From NCBI RefSeq assembly GCF_050632395.1, contig NZ_CP192600.1, positions 2,356,001 to 2,420,000 on the forward strand: a DNA stretch of 64,000 nt. Reading direction: 5' to 3'. Origin of the DNA: JAUYQR01 sp050632395. GTDB lineage: Bacteria > Pseudomonadota > Alphaproteobacteria > Rhodobacterales > Rhodobacteraceae. The notes under the pieces are model-generated. The model searched no databases, was not told the origin of the DNA, and saw only the letters and a list, made by a program, of their open reading frames with translations. The translations under genes were made by a program, and so were the position numbers. Numbering within the stretch: the first letter of the stretch is position 1; every line of letters begins with the position of its first letter. Positions 17,313 through 25,789 of the stretch are shown here, one piece after another.

Positions 17313-18076
17313 CCATCGCGGCTTGCGCGGCACTGGTCGAACGCGGCGATCCCGACCGCTTTCTGGCCGTGATGGCCGCCCCGGCGGACGCGCGGGCACA
17401 GCTTTTCCCGCTCTATGCCTTCAACCTTGAGGTCGCGCGCGCACCATGGGTGACGGACGAACCCTTGATCGCCGAGATGCGGCTGCAATGGTGGCGCGAC
17501 GTGGTGGCAAACGCAGCCTCGGGTGCCGCGCGGGCGCATGAGGTTGCGGGGCCGCTCCACGATCTGATCCGCGATTTTGGCCTGCCGGTCGAGGTGATGG
17601 ACCGGCTGATCGCGACGCGGATCTGGGATGCCGGGCGCGACCCCTTTCCCGACCGCGCTGCGCTTGATGCCTATATCGAGGCAACCGGGGCGGGCCTGAT
17701 GTGGCTGGCTGCCCGCGCACTTGGCGCGCCCGAGGCGGCCGAGGCCGCGGTGCGAAACTATGGCTGGGCTGCGGGATTGGCGGCGTTCCTGCGCGCGGTT
17801 CCGGAACTGTCGGCACGCGGCCGTGTACCCCTGCCTGCCGGGACTGATGTTGCCGATCTTGCCGCGTCCGGCCTTGAGCGGTTGGCGCAGGCGCGAGCAC
17901 AGCGGCGCACCGTGCCGAAGGGGGCGGCCCATGCGCTTTTGGCCGGATGGCAGACCGAAGCGACCCTAACTCAAGTGCTCGCCGACCCCGCAGCACTGCC
18001 CGAAGGTACACTGGCCCCGTCCGAGTTCCGTCGCCGGGGCGGGCTTTTGTGGCAGGCCTTCACCGGGCGCTGGTGA
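17309..18076 (+). CDS. Squalene/phytoene synthase family protein
   Basis: 255 residues from the GTG at 17309, which overlaps the cimA stop (GTGA). The head-to-head prenyl synthase fold is recognisable by LFPLYAFNLEVARAP, EMRLQWWRDVV and the YIEATGAGLMWLAARALG helix. The usual DxxxD metal motifs of true phytoene or squalene synthases are not evident, so it is more like the short NDUFAF6-type members, some of which assist complex I assembly, than a carotenoid enzyme. It ends exactly where the convergent MFS gene ends. Function remains open. Confidence 0.72.
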   Translation: MTIAACAALVERGDPDRFLAVMAAPADARAQLFPLYAFNLEVARAPWVTDEPLIAEMRLQWWRDVVANAASGAARAHEVAGPLHDLIRDFGLPVEVMDRLIATRIWDAGRDPFPDRAALDAYIEATGAGLMWLAARALGAPEAAEAAVRNYGWAAGLAAFLRAVPELSARGRVPLPAGTDVADLAASGLERLAQARAQRRTVPKGAAHALLAGWQTEATLTQVLADPAALPEGTLAPSEFRRRGGLLWQAFTGRW

Positions 18077-19282
18077 TCAGACCCGAAGGTCGCGGGGGCG
18101 CAGCCAAAGCCAAATCAACGCACCACCTGCCAGCACAAGGAACGGCAGCATCGCCATGTTCACCAGTTGCCAGCCCTGCTGAACCGACCCGCCAGAGCAA
18201 TTCATCAAACCGCCAGACGAAAACGACGCCATCGTGACGCCGCCGAAGACCACAAGGTCATTCAGGCCCTGCAGGCGACCGCGTTCTTCAGGGCGTTGGG
18301 CAGCGGTCAGCATTGTGGTCGCCCCGATGAAGCCGAAGTTCCAGCCAATCCCCAAAAGCATGAGGGCAATGAAGAAATTCTCCAGTTGCACGCCGGCCAT
18401 CGCCACGGCCCCGGCTGCGGCAAGGATCGTCAGGCCAAGCGCGATCACCCGCTCCACGCCGAAACGGGCGATGATATGGCCGGTGAAGAACGACGGCGCG
18501 TACATCGCAAGAACATGGGCTGTGACGACATCGGCGGCGTTTGCCGTCTTGAACCCACAACCGACAACGGCAAGTGGCGACGAGGTCATGACGAGGTTCA
18601 TCAGCGCGTATGATACCGTAGCGCAGATCATCGCCACCGCGATCACGGGGGTGCGCACAAGTTCAGCCCGGCTGCGGCCCAGCGGCGCGCCTGCGACAGG
18701 CGCCTTGGGCTTGGGAATCTTCAGGCCCGCAAACAGGAACACGCCGACAAGGTTCAACCCGATGACGGCCAGGTATGTGCCTAGAAACGGCACCGCCATC
18801 GCGTCAGCCGTCACCTTGACGATCTGGGGGCCGACAACGGCGGACAGCAGGCCGCCAGCCATGACCCAGCTGATCGCCTTCGGACGAAACTCGTCTGATG
18901 CGGTATCGGCGGCGGCAAAACGGTAAAAACCCTGCGCCGACATGTAGATGCCGGTGATGAAGGCGCCAAGACAAAAGATGGCGAAGCTGGCGATCGACAA
19001 CCCGTAGGCACCGATGGCTGCCCCAAGCGCTCCGCCCATCGCGCCAACGACGAACCCAGTCCGACGACCGTGTTTCTGCATCAGGGCGGAAATCGGGGTG
19101 GCGGTCAACATCGAGCCGATCACTGTGCAGGTGATCGGCAGCGTCGCCCAGCAATGGTTCGGCGCAAGCGTGTTGCCCGCAAGGCCGGCGATAGTGAAGA
19201 TCATCGGCATCTGTGCGCCGAGGATGGCTTGCGCGCCCACAAGGACGAGGACGTTGCGTTTGGCGAGGGCATCTTGGCTCAT
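18077..19282 (-). CDS. MFS transporter
   Basis: 401 residues from the ATG at 19282 (MSQDALAKRN); a longer frame to 19318 runs into a proline/arginine-rich stretch unlike a transporter start. About 12 hydrophobic segments are present, with the loop 2-3 motif LMQKHGRRTGFVVGAMGGALGA as the clearest MFS signature and a long central loop (KIPKPKAPVAGAPLGRSRAEL). It is an inner-membrane secondary transporter with unknown substrate. The stop codon abuts that of the squalene/phytoene synthase-family gene on the other strand. Confidence 0.82.
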   Translation of the reverse strand: MSQDALAKRNVLVLVGAQAILGAQMPMIFTIAGLAGNTLAPNHCWATLPITCTVIGSMLTATPISALMQKHGRRTGFVVGAMGGALGAAIGAYGLSIASFAIFCLGAFITGIYMSAQGFYRFAAADTASDEFRPKAISWVMAGGLLSAVVGPQIVKVTADAMAVPFLGTYLAVIGLNLVGVFLFAGLKIPKPKAPVAGAPLGRSRAELVRTPVIAVAMICATVSYALMNLVMTSSPLAVVGCGFKTANAADVVTAHVLAMYAPSFFTGHIIARFGVERVIALGLTILAAAGAVAMAGVQLENFFIALMLLGIGWNFGFIGATTMLTAAQRPEERGRLQGLNDLVVFGGVTMASFSSGGLMNCSGGSVQQGWQLVNMAMLPFLVLAGGALIWLWLRPRDLRV

Positions 19283-19386
19283 TCCGACAGGGGTAAGCCG
19301 GGCTCTGCCGGGGGGCAAGGCGAAAACCGTCGCATCGGATGCAAGGGTGGTTGCCTCAGGCGGGGATGTTTGGGCAAAGAGGAAGA

Positions 19387-20016
19387 ATGGTAGGCCGCAT
19401 CATCCATTCCCTCGACTGCGTGGCGGAGGGGGCAGACTGGCTGGCCGCGCGCGAACCGGCCTTTGCCCGTGCGCTGCCACTGGTCGGGCCACTGCCGCTG
19501 CGGCGACAGCCAGACGGGTTCGGCGCGTTGTTGAGCGCGATCGTGGGCCAGCAGGTGTCGGTTGCAAGCGCGCGGGCGATCTGGGGGCGGTTGGAAGCGG
19601 CAGGTCTGACCGAAGCGGGCGCGATGGCGGCGGCATCGGACGAGGTGCTGCGCGCCGCAGGCCTCAGCCGTCAGAAGGCGCGCTATGGGCGGGCGTTGGC
19701 GCAAGCGGGGATCGACTTCGACGCCCTGCGAAGTTTGCCGCACGCCGAGGTCGTGGCGGCGCTGGTTGCGGTTCCGGGGATCGGGGTCTGGACGGCGGAG
19801 ATCTATGCGATGTTCGCGCTGGGGCGGGCGGATGTGTTTGCACCGGGCGATCTGGCGTTGCAGGAGGCCGCGCGGATGCTGTTCGGGCTGGAGGCGCGGC
19901 CCTCAGAGCGGGCGCTCAGGGCGATGGCGGAGGACTGGTCGCCTTGGCGGTCAGTTGCGGCAAGGATCCTCTGGGCCTATTACCGGGTTGCGAAGGAACG
20001 GGATGGAGTGGCGTAA
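19387..20016 (+). CDS. DNA-3-methyladenine glycosylase II (AlkA-like, HhH-GPD)
   Basis: 209 residues from the ATG at 19387, preceded by AGAGGAAG; an ATG at 19366 is a possible alternative. The helix-hairpin-helix VPGIGVWTAEIYAMFALG is followed by the catalytic aspartate in FAPGDLAL, the layout of HhH-GPD base-excision glycosylases. LLSAIVGQQVSVASARAIWGR is the typical substrate-pocket helix. It removes alkylated purines from DNA. It overlaps the esterase gene by one base and is likely co-transcribed. Confidence 0.85.
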   Translation: MVGRIIHSLDCVAEGADWLAAREPAFARALPLVGPLPLRRQPDGFGALLSAIVGQQVSVASARAIWGRLEAAGLTEAGAMAAASDEVLRAAGLSRQKARYGRALAQAGIDFDALRSLPHAEVVAALVAVPGIGVWTAEIYAMFALGRADVFAPGDLALQEAARMLFGLEARPSERALRAMAEDWSPWRSVAARILWAYYRVAKERDGVA

Positions 20017-20672
20017 TGCGGGACTTGCGGTTCGGGCGACGGGGGGCGGGGTCAGGCGGCGCGCGATCCATGGTCGTGTTCGTGCATGGTTATGGCGCGG
20101 ACGGGTCAGACCTTCTGGGGTTGGCCGACGTCTTGGGTGAGCATCTGCCGGACACGGTCTTTCTGGCGCCGGATGCGCCGGAGCGGTGTGTTGGTGGCGG
20201 GTTCGGGTGGCAGTGGTTCCCGATCCCCTGGCTGGACGGGTCTGACGTGGCGCTGGCCGAGGCTGGGCTTGATGCGGCGGCAAAGGATCTGGACGGGTTT
20301 CTGGATGCGAGGCTGGCAGAGGAGGGGTTGGGGCCGGAGCGGCTGGCCCTGGTCGGGTTCAGCCAGGGGGCGATGATGAGCCTGCATGTCTCGGTGCGGC
20401 GGCCGGTGGAGATGGCCGGGGTGGTGGCGATTTCGGGGCGGCTGCTGCGGCCAGAAAAGCTGGCGGCGGAGGCGGTGGTGAAGCCGCCGGTACTGCTGAT
20501 CCACGGCGATCAGGACCCGGTGGTGCCGTTTTCGGACATGGCGAAGGCGGGAGATGCCTTGGTTGCGGCGGGGGTGCCGACCTTTGGGCACGTGATGAAG
20601 GGGACCGGGCATGGGATCGCGCCGGATGGGCTGGGGGTTGCCTTGCGGTTCCTGAAGGATCGGTTGGGGTGA
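20016..20672 (+). CDS. Alpha/beta-hydrolase, carboxylesterase/phospholipase type
   Basis: 218 residues; the ATG shares its A with the glycosylase TAA. The fold is clear: FVHGYGADGSDL oxyanion region, nucleophile S116 in GFSQG, the acid in HGDQDPVVP, and the histidine in GTGHGI near the C-terminus. This is the YpfH/carboxylesterase 2 type, cytosolic, acting on short esters or lysophospholipids. The substrate is unknown. The copy 2 composite element begins 6 nt after the stop. Confidence 0.84.
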   Translation: MRDLRFGRRGAGSGGARSMVVFVHGYGADGSDLLGLADVLGEHLPDTVFLAPDAPERCVGGGFGWQWFPIPWLDGSDVALAEAGLDAAAKDLDGFLDARLAEEGLGPERLALVGFSQGAMMSLHVSVRRPVEMAGVVAISGRLLRPEKLAAEAVVKPPVLLIHGDQDPVVPFSDMAKAGDALVAAGVPTFGHVMKGTGHGIAPDGLGVALRFLKDRLG

Positions 20673-20677
20673 GGCAC

Positions 20678-20748
20678 GTCCCACGGTGGGACATTCTTCG
20701 ACCTTAATCAATACAATGGGTTACAGTGTGACTTTAAGAAAGTTTTAA
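20678..20748 (-). repeat. Composite element copy 2: CtrA-type box, AACCCATTG block and TGTCCCAC dyad
   Basis: On the minus strand: TTAA-N7-TTAA (20748-20734), 11 nt, AACCCATTG (20722-20714), 20 nt, then TGTCCCACCGTGGGAC (20693-20678). Block sequences and both spacings are identical to 15599-15670, while the intervening bases differ. It lies between convergent genes (the esterase and glk), so it is not a promoter for either. Downstream in its own orientation is the antisense of the esterase 3' end. Confidence 0.7.
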
Positions 20749-20765
20749 CCTGTGTCCCTGCCGCG

Positions 20766-21740
20766 TCAGGCGACGCTGTGCAGGTAGGCGGCGCAACCCG
20801 TCAGTGCTGCGTAGTCATCTTCGACGACGGTCACCGAAAAATCCTTTTCCAGCAGGTCCACCCGGCGCGCTTCGCGGAACTGGGTGGCGAGGCTGAAGCT
20901 GGACAAGGACGGGGTCATCGCGCGGGCCATGCCACCGATCAGGTAGATGCCGCCGTAGGGCAGGTGGATCAGTGCGAGGTCGGCAAGGGTCTGGCCCAGT
21001 ATATGCACGTATAGACGCGCTGCATGTGCAGCGACCGTGTCACCGGCGGCAAGGGCGGCCAGCACTTCGGCCGAGGTGAGGCTGTCGGGGCGGCCCGCTT
21101 CGGTTGCGGCGAAGGCGTGCAGATTGGCAAGTCCGCGCCCGGCCAGAACCTCTTCAACGCCGGCATGGGCGACCTCGCCTTCGGCGGCAAGGCGGGCTTC
21201 GACGAAGCGCAGGAGGCGGAAGTCTTCTTCGGTGCGGACGGGCATGTTGACGTGGCCACATTCCGACGGCGGCACCACGCGGCCTTGTGCGCCGGGGTGA
21301 ACTGGGGCCGCATTGACGCCGGTGCCAAGGCCGACGACGAGCATGGCCGCGCCGGATTTCACCGGGCCGGGAATGACAGTGCGAAGGTTTTCGGCAGGGA
21401 TGTGGCCAAGCGCCTGACCTTGTGCCTGCAAGTCGTTGAGGATGGCTACCTTTTTCGCACCAGTGGCACCGGAAAGCTTTGCCGCATCCATCACCCAGTC
21501 AAGATTGGTCATGGTGGCGACGCCGTCCTGAACCGGGCCGGCGGCGGCGACACAGACGCCGGAAACGGTTGCGCCTGTCTGGGCGAGGTAATCCTTCAGC
21601 ACATGCGCGATGTCCTGCCCGCGCGCCTGATATTCGGCGTTGGGAAAGCGACGGATGGAGTCAAGCCGCACCTTGGTGCCGTCGGCCAAGGCCACGCGGG
21701 TGTTCGTGCCGCCAATGTCAGCCAGAATTGCAAGGGTCAT
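20766..21740 (-). CDS. glk: Glucokinase (ROK-unrelated, Glk family)
   Basis: 324 residues from the ATG at 21740 (AGGA upstream). Phosphate-1 motif ILADIGGTNTRVAL opens the protein, VAAAGPVQDG and VVGLGTGVNAAPV follow, and IYLIGGMARAM is the adenosine region. It phosphorylates glucose to glucose-6-phosphate in the cytoplasm. It starts 8 nt after the beta-glucosidase gene, so glucose released by the adjacent glucosidases is fed straight into metabolism. Confidence 0.9.
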   Translation of the reverse strand: MTLAILADIGGTNTRVALADGTKVRLDSIRRFPNAEYQARGQDIAHVLKDYLAQTGATVSGVCVAAAGPVQDGVATMTNLDWVMDAAKLSGATGAKKVAILNDLQAQGQALGHIPAENLRTVIPGPVKSGAAMLVVGLGTGVNAAPVHPGAQGRVVPPSECGHVNMPVRTEEDFRLLRFVEARLAAEGEVAHAGVEEVLAGRGLANLHAFAATEAGRPDSLTSAEVLAALAAGDTVAAHAARLYVHILGQTLADLALIHLPYGGIYLIGGMARAMTPSLSSFSLATQFREARRVDLLEKDFSVTVVEDDYAALTGCAAYLHSVA

Positions 21741-21748
21741 GCTGCGTC

Positions 21749-23086
21749 CTACTCGTTTCGCGCCAGCGCGCGGGCGAGAGCGTGATAGGAGGATTTGGGC
21801 GTGCGGACCAGAGTGTCGAAATTGACATGCACGAGTCCGAAGCGTTTTTCGTAGCCTTCGGCCCATTCGTAATTGTCCAGAAGCGACCAGTAGAAGAAGC
21901 CCTTCACATTGGCCCCATCGGCAATTGCCCGTTTCGTGGCGGCCAGGTGCGAAAACAGGAAGTCCTCGCGAACACGGTCAGTTACGGCACCATCTTCAAG
22001 TTGATCGGCGTTCGCCATGCCGTTTTCGGTGACGTAGATCGGCAGGTCGCCGACATAGTCGCGCGCCATGCGGGTAAGGAAGTGGTGCAAGCCATCCGGG
22101 TATATCTCCCAGCCCATCTGGGTGCGGGGCAGATTGCCGGGCACGTCTTTCAGCGACGGCCAGGGCGCGGTTGCATCATGTGCGTGCAGGTGGCGGGTGT
22201 AGTAGTTGACGCCGAGCCAATCTAGCTTTTGCCCGATCACCGGCATGTCGTCTTGCCAGTTCGCCGGCATGTGCGGGGCAAGACCCTCCAGCACGTTGGA
22301 GGGATAGGTCTGGCGGGTGATCCCTTCGATGAACCAGCGGTTGAAGATCCCATCCCAAAGGTCTGACGCGGTTTGATCTTCCGGGCTGTTGGTCGCCGGC
22401 GAGGCGTGGTCGAAGTTCAGCACGATGCCGAGGTTGGGTTGGCCCAGCCCCCGCAGGCGCTCGACCGCAAGGCCGTGGGCGAGAAGGATATGGTGCATCG
22501 CGCGGGCGGCGGCGCGGATGTCGCGCAGGCCGGGGGCGTGGATGCCCATGAAGTGCGACAGCCACGCCACGCACCAGGGTTCGTTGACCGTGGCGATGGA
22601 GGCGACGCGGTCGCCAAGGCGCCGGGTGATGGTTTCCGAGAAATCGGCAAAGCGGTGGCAGGTGTCGCGGTTCGCCCAGCCACCCTTGTCAGCCAAGGCC
22701 GAGGGCATTTCCCAATGGTAGAGTGTCTGGAAGGGTTTCAGACCGCGCGCCAGCATTCCGTCAACCAGACGGTCATAGAAATCAATGCCTTCCGGGTTGA
22801 CGTTCACACCATCTGGCATGACGCGGGGCCAAGAGGTGGAGAAGCGGTAGCCATCGAGGTTGGCCGCTTGCAGAAGGTCCAGGTCGGCGGGCCACTGGTG
22901 GTAGTGGTCGCAGGCCTTGGCGCCGTTTTCGGCGCGGATCACGTTGCCGGGGGTAGCGGAGAACGTATCCCAATGCGACGGACCGCAGCCGCCGAACGCG
23001 GAGCCTTCGATCTGGTAGGCGGCGGTGGCCGCCCCGAAGACGAACCCTTGCGGGAAATCGAAGCGTGAGAGCGGCGGGATCGGCAT
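21749..23086 (-). CDS. GH1 beta-glucosidase
   Basis: 445 residues, the usual length for bacterial GH1. The N-terminal FVFGAATAAYQIEG, acid/base E169 in TVNEPW and nucleophile E354 in YVTENG are all intact, as is FYWSLLDNYEW. It hydrolyses beta-glucosides such as cellobiose. No signal peptide is visible, so it acts in the cytoplasm on imported sugar. It lies between aglR (3 nt upstream) and glk (8 nt downstream) on one strand, so aglR-bgl-glk is a regulatory and catabolic operon. Confidence 0.93.
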   Translation of the reverse strand: MPIPPLSRFDFPQGFVFGAATAAYQIEGSAFGGCGPSHWDTFSATPGNVIRAENGAKACDHYHQWPADLDLLQAANLDGYRFSTSWPRVMPDGVNVNPEGIDFYDRLVDGMLARGLKPFQTLYHWEMPSALADKGGWANRDTCHRFADFSETITRRLGDRVASIATVNEPWCVAWLSHFMGIHAPGLRDIRAAARAMHHILLAHGLAVERLRGLGQPNLGIVLNFDHASPATNSPEDQTASDLWDGIFNRWFIEGITRQTYPSNVLEGLAPHMPANWQDDMPVIGQKLDWLGVNYYTRHLHAHDATAPWPSLKDVPGNLPRTQMGWEIYPDGLHHFLTRMARDYVGDLPIYVTENGMANADQLEDGAVTDRVREDFLFSHLAATKRAIADGANVKGFFYWSLLDNYEWAEGYEKRFGLVHVNFDTLVRTPKSSYHALARALARNE

Positions 23087-23089
23087 GGC

Positions 23090-24118
23090 TCAGCCTTTGG
23101 GCGCGGGGCCGGTGGACTGGCCGATGATGAGTTCAGCCTCGAGAAGGCGCTGTTGCGGGGCGGCCTCGGGGTGGGCAATGACGTCAAGCAGCATCTCGGC
23201 CGCAAGGCGCCCGGCTTCGCGCACCGAAGAGCGGGTTGCGGTGAAGATCGGCACATCCTCGCCGTTCTTCATGTAGGACAGGTCGTCATCGTGAATGATG
23301 ATCGAGACGTCGCGGCCAACGGTCAGACCCTTGCTCTCGACCGCGCGGCGCACGCCCATGCCGGAGATCATCGAGGCGGCGAGGATGGCGGTGGGTGGTT
23401 TCGGCAGGGCCAGCATGGCGGAGGCTGCGCGGAAACCGGCGATTTCGGTCATCTCGTCCGTGGCCATCAGGGCGGGGTCGGGGGTGATGCCACGGGCGGT
23501 GAGGGCATCGACATAGCCGGTGCGGCGGCGAATGGCGAAATCCATGAACTCGAGGCCATTGACCAGTGCGATGCGGGTATGGCCGAGGTCGAGCAGGAAT
23601 TCGGTGGCGCGCTGGAAGGCGCGGCGGTTGTTCACGTCAAGCCAGCAGTAGGGTTCGGCGGTGCCGGTAGCGCGGCCGTGGACGACGAAGGGCAGGCCGA
23701 TCTCGCGCAGAAGCGGGATGCGGGGGTCGTTCATGCGGGGGGCGTGGACGATGACGCCGTCGACGTTGCCCTTGGATTTGAGCGAGCGGTAGGTGTCTTC
23801 CTCGCCCTCGTCGGGGACGACTGAGAGGACCATATCATAGTCGTTGCGGCTGTAGGTTTCGCCGGCGCCGGCGATGAAGTCGGCGAATACGGGGTTCACG
23901 ATCTCATGGCGGGTGGCGATCGGGATTACGTGGCCGACGGCCATCGCGCGGCCGGTGGCAAGGCGGATGGCGCGGGTGTTGGGATGGTAATTGTGGCGTT
24001 TGGCCGCGGCCATGACGCGTTCGCGGGTGACCTCGTTCACCTCGGGGTAGCCGTTGAGCGCCCGCGACACTGTCGTGGGCGACAGGCCCAGCTTGGTGGC
24101 GAGTTCCTTGAGGTTCAT
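23090..24118 (-). CDS. aglR: LacI-family repressor of the alpha-glucoside locus
   Basis: 342 residues. The N-terminal helix-turn-helix (NLKELATKLGLSPTTVSRALNG) and hinge (RAIRLATGRAMAVG) are standard LacI. The C-terminal periplasmic-binding-like sensor domain spans about 60-335. It is divergent from aglE, and three LacI-type dyads lie between, one of them overlapping the region just upstream of its own start, which suggests autoregulation. The inducer is probably an alpha-glucoside or its breakdown product, by comparison with the Sinorhizobium agl system. Confidence 0.88.
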   Translation of the reverse strand: MNLKELATKLGLSPTTVSRALNGYPEVNEVTRERVMAAAKRHNYHPNTRAIRLATGRAMAVGHVIPIATRHEIVNPVFADFIAGAGETYSRNDYDMVLSVVPDEGEEDTYRSLKSKGNVDGVIVHAPRMNDPRIPLLREIGLPFVVHGRATGTAEPYCWLDVNNRRAFQRATEFLLDLGHTRIALVNGLEFMDFAIRRRTGYVDALTARGITPDPALMATDEMTEIAGFRAASAMLALPKPPTAILAASMISGMGVRRAVESKGLTVGRDVSIIIHDDDLSYMKNGEDVPIFTATRSSVREAGRLAAEMLLDVIAHPEAAPQQRLLEAELIIGQSTGPAPKG

Positions 24119-24130
24119 GGCGGGCGGATG

Positions 24131-24149
24131 CTCAAAACGATTTCAATTG
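24131..24149. promoter_or_regulatory. LacI-type operator 1 (near the aglR start)
   Basis: The core TCAAAACGATTTCAATTG has the central CG and A/T-rich arms of LacI-family operators. It shares 14 aligned positions, including the AATTG tail, with the site at 24304-24322. It starts 13 nt upstream of the aglR start codon and probably mediates autorepression. Confidence 0.6.
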
Positions 24150-24198
24150 CGCGAACATTAAACATGGTGGAGGGGCAGGTCAAAGCCAAATGCTGCCC

Positions 24199-24216
24199 TC
24201 CGTAAACGATTACGGA
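24199..24216. promoter_or_regulatory. LacI-type operator 2, TCCGTAA-ACGA-TTACGGA dyad
   Basis: Perfect 7-bp inverted arms around ACGA, with a CG near the centre. It is midway in the aglR-aglE intergenic region and of different sequence class from the other two sites, so it may bind AglR less tightly or bind another regulator. Confidence 0.5.
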
Positions 24217-24268
24217 ACAGACTGTGCCGCCGGATTGGGCGATGGAAAAACATTGAAGGCGCTTTGGA

Positions 24269-24297
24269 TTGACTTGAGGGGAAGGATCGGCAAATGT
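24269..24297 (+). promoter_or_regulatory. Candidate aglE promoter
   Basis: TTGACT, 17-nt spacer, AAATGT. The -35 is good, the -10 weak. Operator 3 begins 6 nt after it, the position expected for repression. Placement is by eye. Confidence 0.4.
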
Positions 24298-24303
24298 TGC
24301 GCA

Positions 24304-24322
24304 TCCAAAGCGGTTTGAATTG
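24304..24322. promoter_or_regulatory. LacI-type operator 3 (upstream of aglE)
   Basis: TCCAAAGCGGTTTGAATTG is a near-palindrome around CG (CAAAGC/GGTTTG) and matches operator 1 at most positions. It lies about 85 nt before the aglE start, immediately downstream of the candidate promoter. Confidence 0.62.
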
Positions 24323-24405
24323 ATTCTGCCCCGTGGCGCAGAAGCTGTTATGCCGACGTTGGTTTCATGCCCCGTCAGAGGGCGGGGGAAACGGGAGGAA
24401 GACTA

Positions 24406-25752
24406 ATGAAAACCAGACTTATCGTCAGCACCGCCGTGCTGGCGCTGGCCGCCAGCGGTGCGTTGGCCCAGGACCTGAAATTCCCGGTAGGTGAAGGCGC
24501 CTTCAACTGGGACAGCTACAAGGCGTTCGACGAGGCCTACAACCTGGACGGCCAGACCATCACCCTGTTCGGCCCGTGGCGTGGCGAAGACCAGGTACTG
24601 GTCGAAAGCATGCTGGCGTATTTCGAAGCCGCGTCGGGCGTGACGGTGAACTACTCGTCGTCCGAAGGCTACGAGCAGCAGCTGATCATCGACGCCGAAG
24701 CGGGTTCGCCGCCGGATGTGGCCGTGCTGCCGCAGCCCGGCCTGATCGCGCAACTGGCCGCAAAAGGTCTGGTCCTGCCGCTGGCGCCGGAAACCACCCA
24801 GTGGCTGACCGACAACTACGGCGCGGGCGCAAGCTGGGCGGCACTTGGCACCTATCCGGGCGCTGACGGCACCCAGGCGCTGTATGCGTTCCCCTACAAG
24901 GCGGACGTGAAGTCGCTGGTCTGGTACAGCCCGGAGAACTTCGAGGATGCGGGCTACGCGATCCCGACCACGATGGAAGAGCTGAAGGCGCTGACCGAGA
25001 AGATCGTCGCCGATGGCGGCACGCCGTGGTGCATCGGTCTGGGTTCAGGCGGTGCGACGGGCTGGCCGGCAACCGACTGGGTCGAAGACCTGCTGCTGCG
25101 CACGCAGCCTGCGGACGTCTATGACAAGTGGACCTCGCACCAGATCCCGTTCAACGACCCGGCCATCGTGGCTGCGATCGACGAATTCGGCTGGTTTGCC
25201 AAGACCGATGCCAACGTCGCCGGTGGCGCCGCTGCCGTTGCCTCGACCGACTTCCGCGACAGCCCGAAGGGTCTCTTCTCGTCGCCGCCGCAGTGCTACA
25301 TGCACCGCCAGGCGTCGTTCATCCCTTCGTTCTTCCCTGAAGGCACGAAACTGGGCACCGACGCCGACTTCTTCTACTTCCCGGCTTACGCTGGAAAAGA
25401 CCTCGGCTCGCCGGTTCTGGGCGCGGGCACGCTGGCCTTCGTGATGAAGGAAAGCGAAGCGGCCCGGGCCTTCATCGAGTGGCTGAAGACCCCGATCGCA
25501 CATGAAGTGTGGATGGCGCAGACCGGCTTTGTCACGCCGTTCACCGGCGTCAACCGCGACCTTTATGGCAGCGAAGCACTGAAGAAGCAGGGCGAGATCC
25601 TGGCGAACGCCACGACCTTCCGCTTTGACGGATCTGACCTGATGCCGGGCGCTGTCGGCGCTGGCACGTTCTGGACGGCAATGGTCGACTATGTGTCGGG
25701 CAAGTCGGCGCAGGAAGTGGCGGACACGGTGGAAGCGTCGTGGCCGAAGTAA
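24406..25752 (+). CDS. aglE: Alpha-glucoside ABC transporter, substrate-binding protein
   Basis: 448 residues from the ATG at 24406 with GGGAGGAAG upstream. Residues 1-22 form a signal peptide (ASGALAQ). The mature protein is a family 1 extracellular solute-binding protein, with the ITLFGPWRGEDQVLVESMLAYFE opening and AFIEWLKTPIAHEVW near the end. It binds alpha-glucosides such as sucrose, maltose or trehalose in the periplasm and delivers them to AglFG. It heads aglEFGAK. A strong hairpin separates it from aglF, which should give more binding protein than membrane components. Confidence 0.92.
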   Translation: MKTRLIVSTAVLALAASGALAQDLKFPVGEGAFNWDSYKAFDEAYNLDGQTITLFGPWRGEDQVLVESMLAYFEAASGVTVNYSSSEGYEQQLIIDAEAGSPPDVAVLPQPGLIAQLAAKGLVLPLAPETTQWLTDNYGAGASWAALGTYPGADGTQALYAFPYKADVKSLVWYSPENFEDAGYAIPTTMEELKALTEKIVADGGTPWCIGLGSGGATGWPATDWVEDLLLRTQPADVYDKWTSHQIPFNDPAIVAAIDEFGWFAKTDANVAGGAAAVASTDFRDSPKGLFSSPPQCYMHRQASFIPSFFPEGTKLGTDADFFYFPAYAGKDLGSPVLGAGTLAFVMKESEAARAFIEWLKTPIAHEVWMAQTGFVTPFTGVNRDLYGSEALKKQGEILANATTFRFDGSDLMPGAVGAGTFWTAMVDYVSGKSAQEVADTVEASWPK

Positions 25753-25789
25753 CGGTGCTTTCGGCGTGATTTGCCGAATGTGATTGCAG

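Noticed and set aside
19014..20672. One 552-codon frame covering the MFS start, glycosylase and esterase regions
   Set aside because: Its first part is out of frame with the real glycosylase gene and antisense to the MFS gene; the esterase has its own ATG at 20016 overlapping the glycosylase stop.
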